Positions 35,290-42,916 of a stretch of DNA of 64,000 nucleotides are shown one piece after another. The position numbers were made by a program, and so were the translations under genes. Under the pieces are notes generated by a model. The model saw nothing but the letters and a program-made list of their open reading frames with translations. It ran no database searches and was not told the DNA's origin. This DNA is from Alcanivorax jadensis T9 (GTDB taxonomy: Bacteria; Pseudomonadota; Gammaproteobacteria; Pseudomonadales; Alcanivoracaceae), in assembly GCF_000756655.1 (NCBI RefSeq), contig NZ_ARXU01000009.1:1-64000 (forward strand), read 5' to 3'. Numbering within the stretch: the stretch's first letter is position 1; each line of letters begins with the position of its first letter.

Positions 35290-38016
35290 ATGGTATCGCC
35301 ATGTTTACGGCTGTGTGTTGCTCTTATCGTTCTGGCCCTGACCGCCACGGTGCAGGCCAACGGGGTGGCCGCCTGCGAGGCGGCCGGTCAGACCCTGGAA
35401 CAGCTCCAACAGGAGAAACAGCAGCAGGCAGCGCAGCTGCAGCAGCTACAGGACTATCTCAATGGTCAGGTGCCGGACCCTGTTCAGCTGGCGGCCTTGC
35501 TTGGCCACCCCCTTGAGGAGACCGCCCCCCTGTCCCAGCGCCGGCCGGGTCAGCGCAGCGTGCCGGACAACAAGTGCGACGCCCTGCAAAACGACATTGA
35601 TACCCTGCTGGGACAACTGAGCCGGCAGGACCAGAAACTGCATACTCTGCGCCAGCAATTTACCCAGCTCCCCGACACCCAGCGCCAGGCCTTCTCGTCC
35701 CTGGCTGCGCTCTACCAACATCTGCAGACACTGACCGACCCGCAAGACACCCAGGAGGCGGTGAGCCTGGCGGCCACCACACTCAGCGACCATGTCCGGC
35801 AGGCCTGGGCCATTCTTCCCCTGCTCGGGTTATCACCACAACAGGCCCTGCAACAACTGGATCAGCTCTGGTATCAGAGCCCGTCCCTGACGCCGCCACC
35901 CCAGCCCACAGCACAATGGCGCGACCTGCTGCGCACTCGCCTGGAGATGCAGAGCCAGCTGCGCCAGCTGCGTGCTGACCTGTGGCAGCGACGCTCCCTG
36001 TGGAGCCAGATTGACGCCATGGGCGGCCCCGCCCAGGCGCCGGCATTGCTCCACCACGAAGCAGAGCGCATCGGCCAGCGGCTGCTGGATACCGCCCATG
36101 TGATCGATCTGGATCTGCAGGAATCGGCCAAGAACAAACGCTTTCTGCCGCTGGTGCAGAACAGTGTGGCGCTGATCCTCGGCATCGCCGGCTTCATGCT
36201 GCTGATCCGACTGGCCCGGCGCACTCGCCAATGGACCCTGACCCTGCACGAATCCGTGGTCCGGGCCAGCGGTGAGCACCGCTGGCTGCGCAACGCCAGC
36301 CGCCTGATCAGCGGCCTGGCGCCCATGCTGCCCTGGGTGCTGTTATGGCTGATGCTGGATCTGCTGGCCCCGTATCTGGACACCCCGTCCACCCGCATTC
36401 TTGTCTGGCTGCTACCGCTGGCCCGGCTTTATGTGATTTACGGATTGTTCTGCCTGGTCGGCGAATGGCTGGTGATCCGGGTGGCACAGAGTGCCAACGC
36501 CTATCTGAGCAGCGATCAGTCCCGACAGGTCCATGACCACGCTCGGTTTATCTCACGCTGGCTGATACTGCCCTGGTTGCCGTTGTTGATCGTGTGGGAA
36601 AGCCTGGGCCCGTCACTGCTCTATTACCTTTGTCTGGGCATTTTGCTGGTAGCTATTTACTGGGGACTGGGCCGACTGCTGGCGCTTCGCCCCCAGGATT
36701 ATCAGCGTTGTCTGCAGGCCATCCTCCCTTCGCGGCTGGATCCGCTGGCGGAAAAATTGCTCACCCCGGTCCTGTTCTGGCTGTTTGCACCGCTGCTGCT
36801 GCCGGTGGCCCTGGCCAGCTTCCTGGTGGGTTTTGTGGATCGGGTGCTGGCAGATTTCGACTGGTACATGCGCTTCAAGGCCCGCCTGTTTCGGCTGCGC
36901 ACCCGCATCAACAACGATGAAGAAGACCCCGACAATGAGCAGCCAGTGGATGAGCATTACGAACGCTGGTTTGCCACCGCCCTGCCAGAGGGCAGCAAAA
37001 CGCCCTTTGTGGATACCGGCCTGGTGACGGCCATGGAAAAGAATATCCAGCGCTGGCACGAGGACAAGACCGACGAGAATGCCCAGGTGGTAGTGGGCGA
37101 AAAGGGCTGTGGCAAAACGGTCAGCATTGAGCGGCTGGAGCGGGCGCTGTCGGAAAGCTGCAAGGGCCTCAATCTGGTCAAGCTGACAGTGCCGGCCAAG
37201 ACCATCGACCCGGATGCCATTCTTTCCCTGGTCGGCGATGCCCTGGACGTGGACCTGGCAAGTGAAGGCCCGGCGGCCCTGGTGAAAAGTGACGAGGAAC
37301 GCCAGCCTACCCTGGTGGTCCTCGACGAGGCACAGAACTTTTTCCTCAAGGAAATCGGCGGCCTGGAAGGCTGGCGCACGGTACTCAGCCTGGTCAATGC
37401 ACGGCTGGATAATGTGTTCTGGTTGCTGATGATCAACAACCAGAGCTGGGCCTATTTGTGCAATGTGTTCGGCCGTGATTACCAGTTCCGCAACGTGGTG
37501 AAAGTGAAACGCTGGGGACAGACGGATATCCGCTCACTGATCCTGGCGCGCAACCACCTCAGTGGTCATCGGGTTCGTTATGACGAGGTGCTGCTGTCTT
37601 CCCGTGGACCGGAAGCGGGCAATGTGCGCAACGCGGAGCAACGCTATTTCAGCCTGCTGTGGGATGCCTGCCGCGGCAACCCCATGGTGGCCCTGCGACT
37701 ATGGCTGACTTCGGTGAAGCCCAAGGGTCGACAGGTGCTGGTGGGCCTGCCCACGCCGCCCTCTGCCAGCATTCTCGACAGCATGGGCGAGAACGCCCTG
37801 TTCGTGTATGCCGCCATTGCCACCCATGAAAACCTGACCAGCCAGGAAATCAGCCATGTCACCAATCTGCCGGGCAATGTGGTGCGCTACGCCCTCAAGG
37901 GTGGCTTCGATGCCGGTTTCCTGAATAAATCCGAGGATGGCCGCTACCGGCTGAAGCCCCTGTGGTATCAGCAGGTGATCAGTTACCTGACAAGGAAGAA
38001 TCTGCTCAATGAATGA
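35290..38016 (+). CDS. Membrane-anchored AAA ATPase with MscK-like N-terminal part
   Basis: 908 residues from ATG 35290, which follows AAGGA and opens a signal peptide (LRLCVALIVLALTATVQA). Residues about 30-270 are a Gln/Leu-rich periplasmic coiled coil. About five to seven membrane helices occupy roughly 280-560. The cytoplasmic C-terminal third is a P-loop ATPase: Walker A GEKGCGKT (603-610), Walker B TLVVLDEAQ (674-682), then a winged-helix-like end (ENLTSQEISHVTNLP). The layout of coiled coil plus many helices resembles large MscS-type channels without their pore, and the pore gene follows with an 8-base overlap. It is probably a nucleotide-dependent regulator of that channel. A STAND- or ExeA-like NTPase is the nearest family type. 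Confidence 0.8.
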   Translation: MVSPCLRLCVALIVLALTATVQANGVAACEAAGQTLEQLQQEKQQQAAQLQQLQDYLNGQVPDPVQLAALLGHPLEETAPLSQRRPGQRSVPDNKCDALQNDIDTLLGQLSRQDQKLHTLRQQFTQLPDTQRQAFSSLAALYQHLQTLTDPQDTQEAVSLAATTLSDHVRQAWAILPLLGLSPQQALQQLDQLWYQSPSLTPPPQPTAQWRDLLRTRLEMQSQLRQLRADLWQRRSLWSQIDAMGGPAQAPALLHHEAERIGQRLLDTAHVIDLDLQESAKNKRFLPLVQNSVALILGIAGFMLLIRLARRTRQWTLTLHESVVRASGEHRWLRNASRLISGLAPMLPWVLLWLMLDLLAPYLDTPSTRILVWLLPLARLYVIYGLFCLVGEWLVIRVAQSANAYLSSDQSRQVHDHARFISRWLILPWLPLLIVWESLGPSLLYYLCLGILLVAIYWGLGRLLALRPQDYQRCLQAILPSRLDPLAEKLLTPVLFWLFAPLLLPVALASFLVGFVDRVLADFDWYMRFKARLFRLRTRINNDEEDPDNEQPVDEHYERWFATALPEGSKTPFVDTGLVTAMEKNIQRWHEDKTDENAQVVVGEKGCGKTVSIERLERALSESCKGLNLVKLTVPAKTIDPDAILSLVGDALDVDLASEGPAALVKSDEERQPTLVVLDEAQNFFLKEIGGLEGWRTVLSLVNARLDNVFWLLMINNQSWAYLCNVFGRDYQFRNVVKVKRWGQTDIRSLILARNHLSGHRVRYDEVLLSSRGPEAGNVRNAEQRYFSLLWDACRGNPMVALRLWLTSVKPKGRQVLVGLPTPPSASILDSMGENALFVYAAIATHENLTSQEISHVTNLPGNVVRYALKGGFDAGFLNKSEDGRYRLKPLWYQQVISYLTRKNLLNE

Positions 38017-38827
38017 AGGCAATATCGTCAATGATCTGGCGGTGGTGGTTGAGCTGTTCAACATCTACGCCCTGTTGCTGCTGTTTATCGGCGGCTTTGT
38101 GCTGTGGGCACTGAACTGGGGCATCAGCAAGGCCAGCCTGAAGATCACCGAAAAGCTGCCCACCCGGCGCTTCCTGATTCTGCAGATTACCACCCTGATC
38201 GGCTTTGTGCTCTACACCGTAGGCTCCGCCGCGCTGATCATCGGGGTGCTGCAGCCGCCCAAGGAATTCATGCTGGCCGCCGGTGGTTCCATCGCCGTGG
38301 CCCTGGGTTTTGCCCTCAAGGACATCGCCGCCTCCCTGGTGGCCGGCCTGCTGCTACTGTTCGATCGCCCCTTCCGGGTGGGCGACCGGGTCAGCTTCGC
38401 GGATGTCTACGGAGAGATCGTCTCCATCGGCCTGCGTACCGTGCGACTGCAGACCCTGGACGACAACCTGGTGACCATCCCCAACTCACGCTTCATCACC
38501 GATGTGGTGGCCTCCGGCAATTCCGGCGAACTGGACATGATGATCGTCACCGACTTTCACGTGGGCCTGGATGCGGACCTGGAAGACGCCAAAGCGATTA
38601 TCGAGGAAGTGATTGTCACCAGCCGCTACGCCTATCTGAAAAAGCCGGTGTCTTTTGCCATTGAGGAAGTGGAAATCGGCGACATGCTGGCCATTCGCCT
38701 GCGCTCCAAGGCCTACGTGCTGGACGTGCATTACGAGAAGGCCTTTCAGAGCGATATTGTGGTGCGGGTTTCCAAGCGTTTTCAGGAACAGCAGATTCCC
38801 CGGCCCCGCCGCGGCAGCGATGCCTGA
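38009..38827 (+). CDS. MscS-family mechanosensitive channel
   Basis: 272 residues with three membrane helices. The pore-lining helix and following beta-domain show GGSIAVALGFALKDIAAS, then LLLLFDRPFRVGDRVSF and the conserved NLVTIPNSRFI. Its start lies within the end of the AAA ATPase gene, with AAGGAAGAA as ribosome-binding site, so the two products are made together. MscS channels release solutes on hypo-osmotic shock. Coupling to an ATPase suggests an added control. Confidence 0.92.
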   Translation: MNEGNIVNDLAVVVELFNIYALLLLFIGGFVLWALNWGISKASLKITEKLPTRRFLILQITTLIGFVLYTVGSAALIIGVLQPPKEFMLAAGGSIAVALGFALKDIAASLVAGLLLLFDRPFRVGDRVSFADVYGEIVSIGLRTVRLQTLDDNLVTIPNSRFITDVVASGNSGELDMMIVTDFHVGLDADLEDAKAIIEEVIVTSRYAYLKKPVSFAIEEVEIGDMLAIRLRSKAYVLDVHYEKAFQSDIVVRVSKRFQEQQIPRPRRGSDA

Positions 38828-38843
38828 CAGCCTTGGCGGGGGG

Positions 38844-39080
38844 CTACTTTTTATCTTTGCGGTTTTTCGACAACGCCTCTTCCAGCTCTTCGCGGGGCAT
38901 GTAATCCAGATCCCAGTGGCTGGTAAAGGTTTCCTTGATACGGTGTCGGCCACGGTGAAGATCATCCGGGGTTTCCCCTTCGTGGGCCGGGTGATAGTCC
39001 AGCGGCTCGTGGGCCGACTCAGCATCGGGCTGATGACGAGAGGGAAAGAGCTTTTCTTTCAATGTAGTAAACCAGCGCAT
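38844..39080 (-). CDS. Small acidic hypothetical protein
   Basis: 78 residues from ATG 39080, preceded by GGAGGT. It is hydrophilic and Glu/Asp/His-rich, with SHWDLDYMPREELEEALSKN at the end. No family is recognised. The frame stays open upstream, but that part lies inside a MITE-like repeat and is not counted. The gene converges with the MscS gene, 16 bases away. Confidence 0.6.
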   Translation of the reverse strand: MRWFTTLKEKLFPSRHQPDAESAHEPLDYHPAHEGETPDDLHRGRHRIKETFTSHWDLDYMPREELEEALSKNRKDKK

Positions 39081-39093
39081 AAACACCTCCATA

Positions 39094-39374
39094 GGGAGCC
39101 TCCGAATAACTCCTTGCATGCTCAGTCTTTCAGGCTGGCTCGCCCCCTCGGCCAAGGTAAAGAGGGGCGCAATGTTGAAGGTGTGTGTCCACCCATCGAG
39201 ACATTGCAACAACGAGTGCGGGCCAGCCTGAAAGACTCGTAGGGCGCGGCCTGAAGGACACATCTGCTGCGCTTTATCGCTAGGAAAGGGAACCACCCTG
39301 CCCGTCGCGACAAAACACAACAGCTGCACCCTTCAGGCCACGCTGAGTATGCAAGGAGTTATTCAGAGGCTCCC
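39094..39374. mobile_element. MITE-like element, copy 1 (281 bp)
   Basis: Terminal inverted repeats of 32 bases (30 matching), beginning GGGAGCCTCCGAATAACTCC and ending GGAGTTATTCAGAGGCTCCC. The sequence TA flanks both ends, as for a TA target duplication. Sub-terminal arms AGTCTTTCAGGCTGGC / GCCAGCCTGAAAGACT form a second palindrome. No transposase is encoded. A second copy lies at 41989-42162. The ends resemble those of some IS5-group elements, but the parent is not identified. Confidence 0.85.
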
Positions 39375-39438
39375 TAGTATTTTCCCACCGTAACACGCCA
39401 GCACGACAGGAAAACATGAAGGGCATGCGCAGGGACGA

Positions 39439-40314
39439 TCAGGCAGTCAGATCCGGGCGATCCAGTAGCCGCGACAGTTTCTTCAACCCTTGCTTGCGCA
39501 GGAAGGTACTGTCGCGCTTGGCCGGGTGAAAATCCCGCTTGTAATACGCCAGGTAGGATTTGCCCAGTTTACGCAGCCAGCCCGGCTTGCCGAGTAGCCA
39601 GTTGACGCCGCCGCGCACGGATCGCCAGTCGGTGGCATCGTCCATGCCCTTGCGCAGCTGGTAGTAATGGAAAATGGTGAAGCTGATAAATTCCACCGTG
39701 GTAAAGGCCATTTCCGAGGTGCGTACCCAGTAGCTGTCCACCTGGTCCTGGTACACATCAAAGGCCACGGCCTTGTGCTCGCTTTCTTCCACCGCATGCC
39801 ATAACCACAGTGGCAACATGCGTTCGTCCATGCCTTTGAAAAAATCCGGATGCTCCAGCATCAATTCCGCCAGCATGGCGGTGAAGTGTTCCAGGGCGCA
39901 GGTCTTTGCCAGCTGTCGTTGCGGTGACAGATGCTTGGCCATGAAGCGCATGCCGCGATTGACGAACTCATCCACCTTGCCGGTGGGCACGCCCTTGGAC
40001 TCCATGAAGTGATTGAAGGCATCGTGCTCGTTGCCATGATGGGCTTCCTGGCCGATAAAGCCTTTCACCTGCTCGCGCAGCAGCGGGTCCTGGATCTGTT
40101 TCTGGTAATGGCGCACTGAGCGCACGAAGAAGCGCTCACCTTCCGGGAAGGTGCAGGAAAGGGCCGTCAGCAGAATGGTCTTGAACTGATCGTCGTCAAA
40201 CCAGTAACGCGGCATGGCCGGATCAAACGAGAAATCCATCTTGCGGGGCTGGATATCGCTGTTATTCAGTTTTTTTGGCGTTTTCGGCGATGTGGCAACC
40301 GCTTTGCTAGTCAT
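39439..40314 (-). CDS. Predicted metal-dependent hydrolase (PF10118)
   Basis: 291 residues, with AGGAGGG before the ATG. Helical ferritin-like pattern with probable di-iron ligands in GERFFV, GQEAHHGNEHD, EHFTAMLAE and EESEHKAVAF, as in the PF10118 family. The family is common in hydrocarbon- and wax-metabolising bacteria, and its reaction is not established. A single gene with no operon partner. Confidence 0.85.
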   Translation of the reverse strand: MTSKAVATSPKTPKKLNNSDIQPRKMDFSFDPAMPRYWFDDDQFKTILLTALSCTFPEGERFFVRSVRHYQKQIQDPLLREQVKGFIGQEAHHGNEHDAFNHFMESKGVPTGKVDEFVNRGMRFMAKHLSPQRQLAKTCALEHFTAMLAELMLEHPDFFKGMDERMLPLWLWHAVEESEHKAVAFDVYQDQVDSYWVRTSEMAFTTVEFISFTIFHYYQLRKGMDDATDWRSVRGGVNWLLGKPGWLRKLGKSYLAYYKRDFHPAKRDSTFLRKQGLKKLSRLLDRPDLTA

Positions 40315-40458
40315 GGCAAACCCTCCTGCGTATGAGCACAGTATTCGCCAGCGAGAAATGGGACACTAGTTCAGGTTGTGCCATTTCCTACCTGCCGGCG
40401 TCACTGGGAGCACATTGATTGTGAGGGGCCGCAGAGTGATTGTGCCTGGGCGCCACCG

Positions 40459-41424
40459 CTAACCAGCGTCCGCCCTGGGTGGATCTGACTGACCGGACAG
40501 AGCCGCATGCACCGCCTGATCCCGCCCGCGCTGCTTGGCCAGGTAAAGACCTCGATCCGCTTGGCGCATCAGCTCACGGCCGGTGATGTTACTGCCAGGC
40601 AGGCGGGTCGCCACACCCACGGACAGGGTCACCGGCTGCCAACTCTCACCAGACGGACAGCCCGCATTATGATTGCGAAGGGTCATCACCAACCGCCAGG
40701 CCACTTTCAGCGAGGCATGGATATCTGCCCCCGGCAGCAATATCCCGAACTCTTCACCGCCGATTCGGGCCACCTGATCACCACGGCGGGTAAGGGTCCC
40801 GCTCAGCAGCCGAGCCACACGCTGCAACACCTGGTCGCCCAGATCATGGCCGTGGGTGTCATTGATGGCCTTGAAGTAATCCAGATCCACAATCATTACA
40901 GACAATTCTTGCTGCTGATCGGCCAGCGCCGTCGCCAGCCAGTCATCAAACGCGCGGCGATTGGCAATACCAGTCAGCGCATCCCGGGAAGCCTGGGTCT
41001 GCGCCACCAGTGCGGTTTTCTCCGCGGCCGCTCGCTCCCTTTTCAACGCCGTGGTTCGCTGGACCATCTGGGAAAGTTGATGCATGCCGCCCACTACCCA
41101 CTGTCTTGGCAACAGCTCCAGCAACCAGAAATCCAGAACCTCGCCCTGCCGGGCAATCCGGGTACTGGCAATGTAACTATCTTGCATGGGTGCACCGAGA
41201 TGCAGTGCGAGGTGGGAAAATGCCTGATTGCGGCGCATGGACCGCAAAAATTCCTCACTGCGTGAGGGCGACGCCAACAGACACTTAATCGTTTTCGGGA
41301 CGCGATCGCCTAGCAACTGGCTGGCCCGGCGGTTCAACCACTCTATGTGGCCATCGGCGTGGACCACAAACACCGGCATGGACATGGCATTGATCAGGGC
41401 CCGACAGTCCGCTGACCATGGCAT
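40459..41424 (-). CDS. PAS-GGDEF diguanylate cyclase
   Basis: 321 residues. A PAS-like N-domain (MPVFVVHADGHIEWLNRRAS, about 1-110), a short coiled linker with ALKRERAAAEK, and a GGDEF domain with DALTGIANRRAFD, VDLDYFKAINDTHGHDLGD and active-site GGEEF. Active-site residues are intact, so c-di-GMP synthesis is expected. Its ATG shares bases with the stop of the upstream methanogen-output-domain gene (TGATG), making a two-gene sensor operon. Confidence 0.92.
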   Translation of the reverse strand: MPWSADCRALINAMSMPVFVVHADGHIEWLNRRASQLLGDRVPKTIKCLLASPSRSEEFLRSMRRNQAFSHLALHLGAPMQDSYIASTRIARQGEVLDFWLLELLPRQWVVGGMHQLSQMVQRTTALKRERAAAEKTALVAQTQASRDALTGIANRRAFDDWLATALADQQQELSVMIVDLDYFKAINDTHGHDLGDQVLQRVARLLSGTLTRRGDQVARIGGEEFGILLPGADIHASLKVAWRLVMTLRNHNAGCPSGESWQPVTLSVGVATRLPGSNITGRELMRQADRGLYLAKQRGRDQAVHAALSGQSDPPRADAG

Positions 41425-41948
41425 CAGTCACCGGAGCGAAAATATTCCCGCCCCGCCCCCGTTTCGCTGGCTTCCAGAGAAATGACCACATGACAGTGGC
41501 CATCGCCATTGGCAATGGACTTCTGGATATCCACACGGCCATAACCGGCATTTTCTGCCGCGATCACGCCGAACACGTTGGATGTCATCATGCAAAGCGC
41601 CGGACGCCCAATCACCTTGTCGCCGAACGGGCATCGCCGATTGCCCAGCACCAGTTGCCGCTCATCCGCATGGATCAGGTAAAAGTCGCCGTCGATACGA
41701 CGTTTGAGATCGACCAGTACTGCCGGAATTTGATAACGATCCAGCGTTGTCAGATTCAGGGATTGCAGGTAGTGACCATTCAGCTCATCTCCAATTTTCT
41801 GGCCCACCAGGGAGATAAACCCTTCCGCCTGATCCATGCCGGTAACCTCCTGCAGAGACTCGGCCAGATAGCCCAGCAGCTGACGCAGAAAGCGATCCTT
41901 ATCCAAACCAATCGATACAGTGTGAATCCGTTCCGGTATCTTTTCCAT
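41424..41948 (-). CDS. MetOD1-like sensory domain protein
   Basis: 174 residues from ATG 41948; an in-frame ATG six codons upstream (41966) is an alternative. The C-terminal half, with RCPFGDKVIGRPALCMMTSN, FGVIAAENAGYGRVDI and a final GDGHCHVVISL, matches the methanogen-output-domain type found in signalling proteins. Several cysteines could bind metal or a ligand. It is translationally coupled to the diguanylate cyclase, so it likely senses a signal for it. The MITE copy 2 starts about 40 bases upstream. Confidence 0.7.
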   Translation of the reverse strand: MEKIPERIHTVSIGLDKDRFLRQLLGYLAESLQEVTGMDQAEGFISLVGQKIGDELNGHYLQSLNLTTLDRYQIPAVLVDLKRRIDGDFYLIHADERQLVLGNRRCPFGDKVIGRPALCMMTSNVFGVIAAENAGYGRVDIQKSIANGDGHCHVVISLEASETGAGREYFRSGD

Positions 41949-41988
41949 TATGCCGCCCCGCCCCATCCATGCGCCGTTGATGGCGCCT

Positions 41989-42162
41989 GGGAGCCTCTGA
42001 ATAACTCCTTGCGTACTCAGTCTTTCAGGCTGGCTCGCAATCTAGGCGCGATTTTGAAGGGCTATGTCCATCCATCGAAAAAGCGCAACAACGAGTACGT
42101 GCCAGCCTGGAAGACCCGGAGGGCGCGGCCTGAAGCGTGCAAGGAGTTATTCAGAGGCTCCC
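41989..42162. mobile_element. MITE-like element, copy 2 (174 bp)
   Basis: Shares with copy 1 the ends GGGAGCCTCTGAATAACTCC and its inverse, the sub-terminal AGTCTTTCAGGCTGGC / GCCAGCCTGGAAGAC palindrome and GGGCGCGGCCTGAAG, but is shorter by about 105 bases. Flanking TA is not conserved here. It lies between the MetOD1-like gene and rsmD. Confidence 0.83.
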
Positions 42163-42316
42163 TTATCCTTCATCCCCGGCCATTCCTAATGGCTTAATAC
42201 ACATGATTCACCGGCATGACTGCGACATCAATCACGTTCACTCAAGCGGTCATACCGTTTACACGGGAAATTGTGCCGATTGTCCGTGAAGTCGACACAA
42301 ACCCGACGAATGGGAG

Positions 42317-42916
42317 TCAAATTTCTTCCCGGCGGAATAAACGGGCACGAATATCACCGCCGCTCTTCTCCCGGTGCAGCTGCCAGTTCGATGGCACAAC
42401 CGGTTCTTCAGCGTGCCGACGGCTTTCCACATAGATCCAGGCTTGTGCCGCCAGCAACCCCCGTTCTTCCAGCGCCGCACAGGCGGGCTCCGCCAGCCCC
42501 AGGTCGTAGGGCGGGTCCACAAACACCAGGTCGAACTGCAAGGCGCTTTGCCCTGCCCATTGCAAGGCATCCGCAGTGTGGATCTCGATGCGATCGTCAA
42601 ACAGGGGCAGCAACTGACGCTTCAGGTCGGCGGCCCGTTCGCGCTTTTTTTCCACCAGCACTGCCCGCTGAGCACCGCGGCTCAGGGCCTCCGCCCCCAG
42701 CACCCCGGAACCGGCAAACAGGTCCAGTACCCGCAGGCCCGGCAGCTCGAACTGCAGCCAGTTAAACAGGGTTTCGCGCATGCGATCGGAGGAGGGGCGC
42801 AGATCGCCCCCCTGATCCACGAACTGCAAGCGATGGCCACGCCGCTCACCGCCGATAATGCGCACCTGGCCCTTGCTGGTGGCGCCGCCTTTGCGATTCG
42901 GACCTCTACTCGCCAC
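42317..42916 (-). CDS. rsmD: 16S rRNA (guanine(966)-N2)-methyltransferase
   Basis: 199 residues starting with GTG at 42916, preceded by AAGGAAG; the upstream open frame lies inside the M16 gene and is not translated in this frame. Family marks: VRIIGGERRGHRL at the start, RPSSDRMRETLFNWL, SAM motif VLDLFAGSGVLGAEALSRG and the catalytic VDPPYDLG. It methylates G966 of 16S rRNA during 30S assembly. It overlaps the M16 gene by 11 bases, the order seen in Pseudomonas. Confidence 0.95.
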   Translation of the reverse strand: MASRGPNRKGGATSKGQVRIIGGERRGHRLQFVDQGGDLRPSSDRMRETLFNWLQFELPGLRVLDLFAGSGVLGAEALSRGAQRAVLVEKKRERAADLKRQLLPLFDDRIEIHTADALQWAGQSALQFDLVFVDPPYDLGLAEPACAALEERGLLAAQAWIYVESRRHAEEPVVPSNWQLHREKSGGDIRARLFRREEI

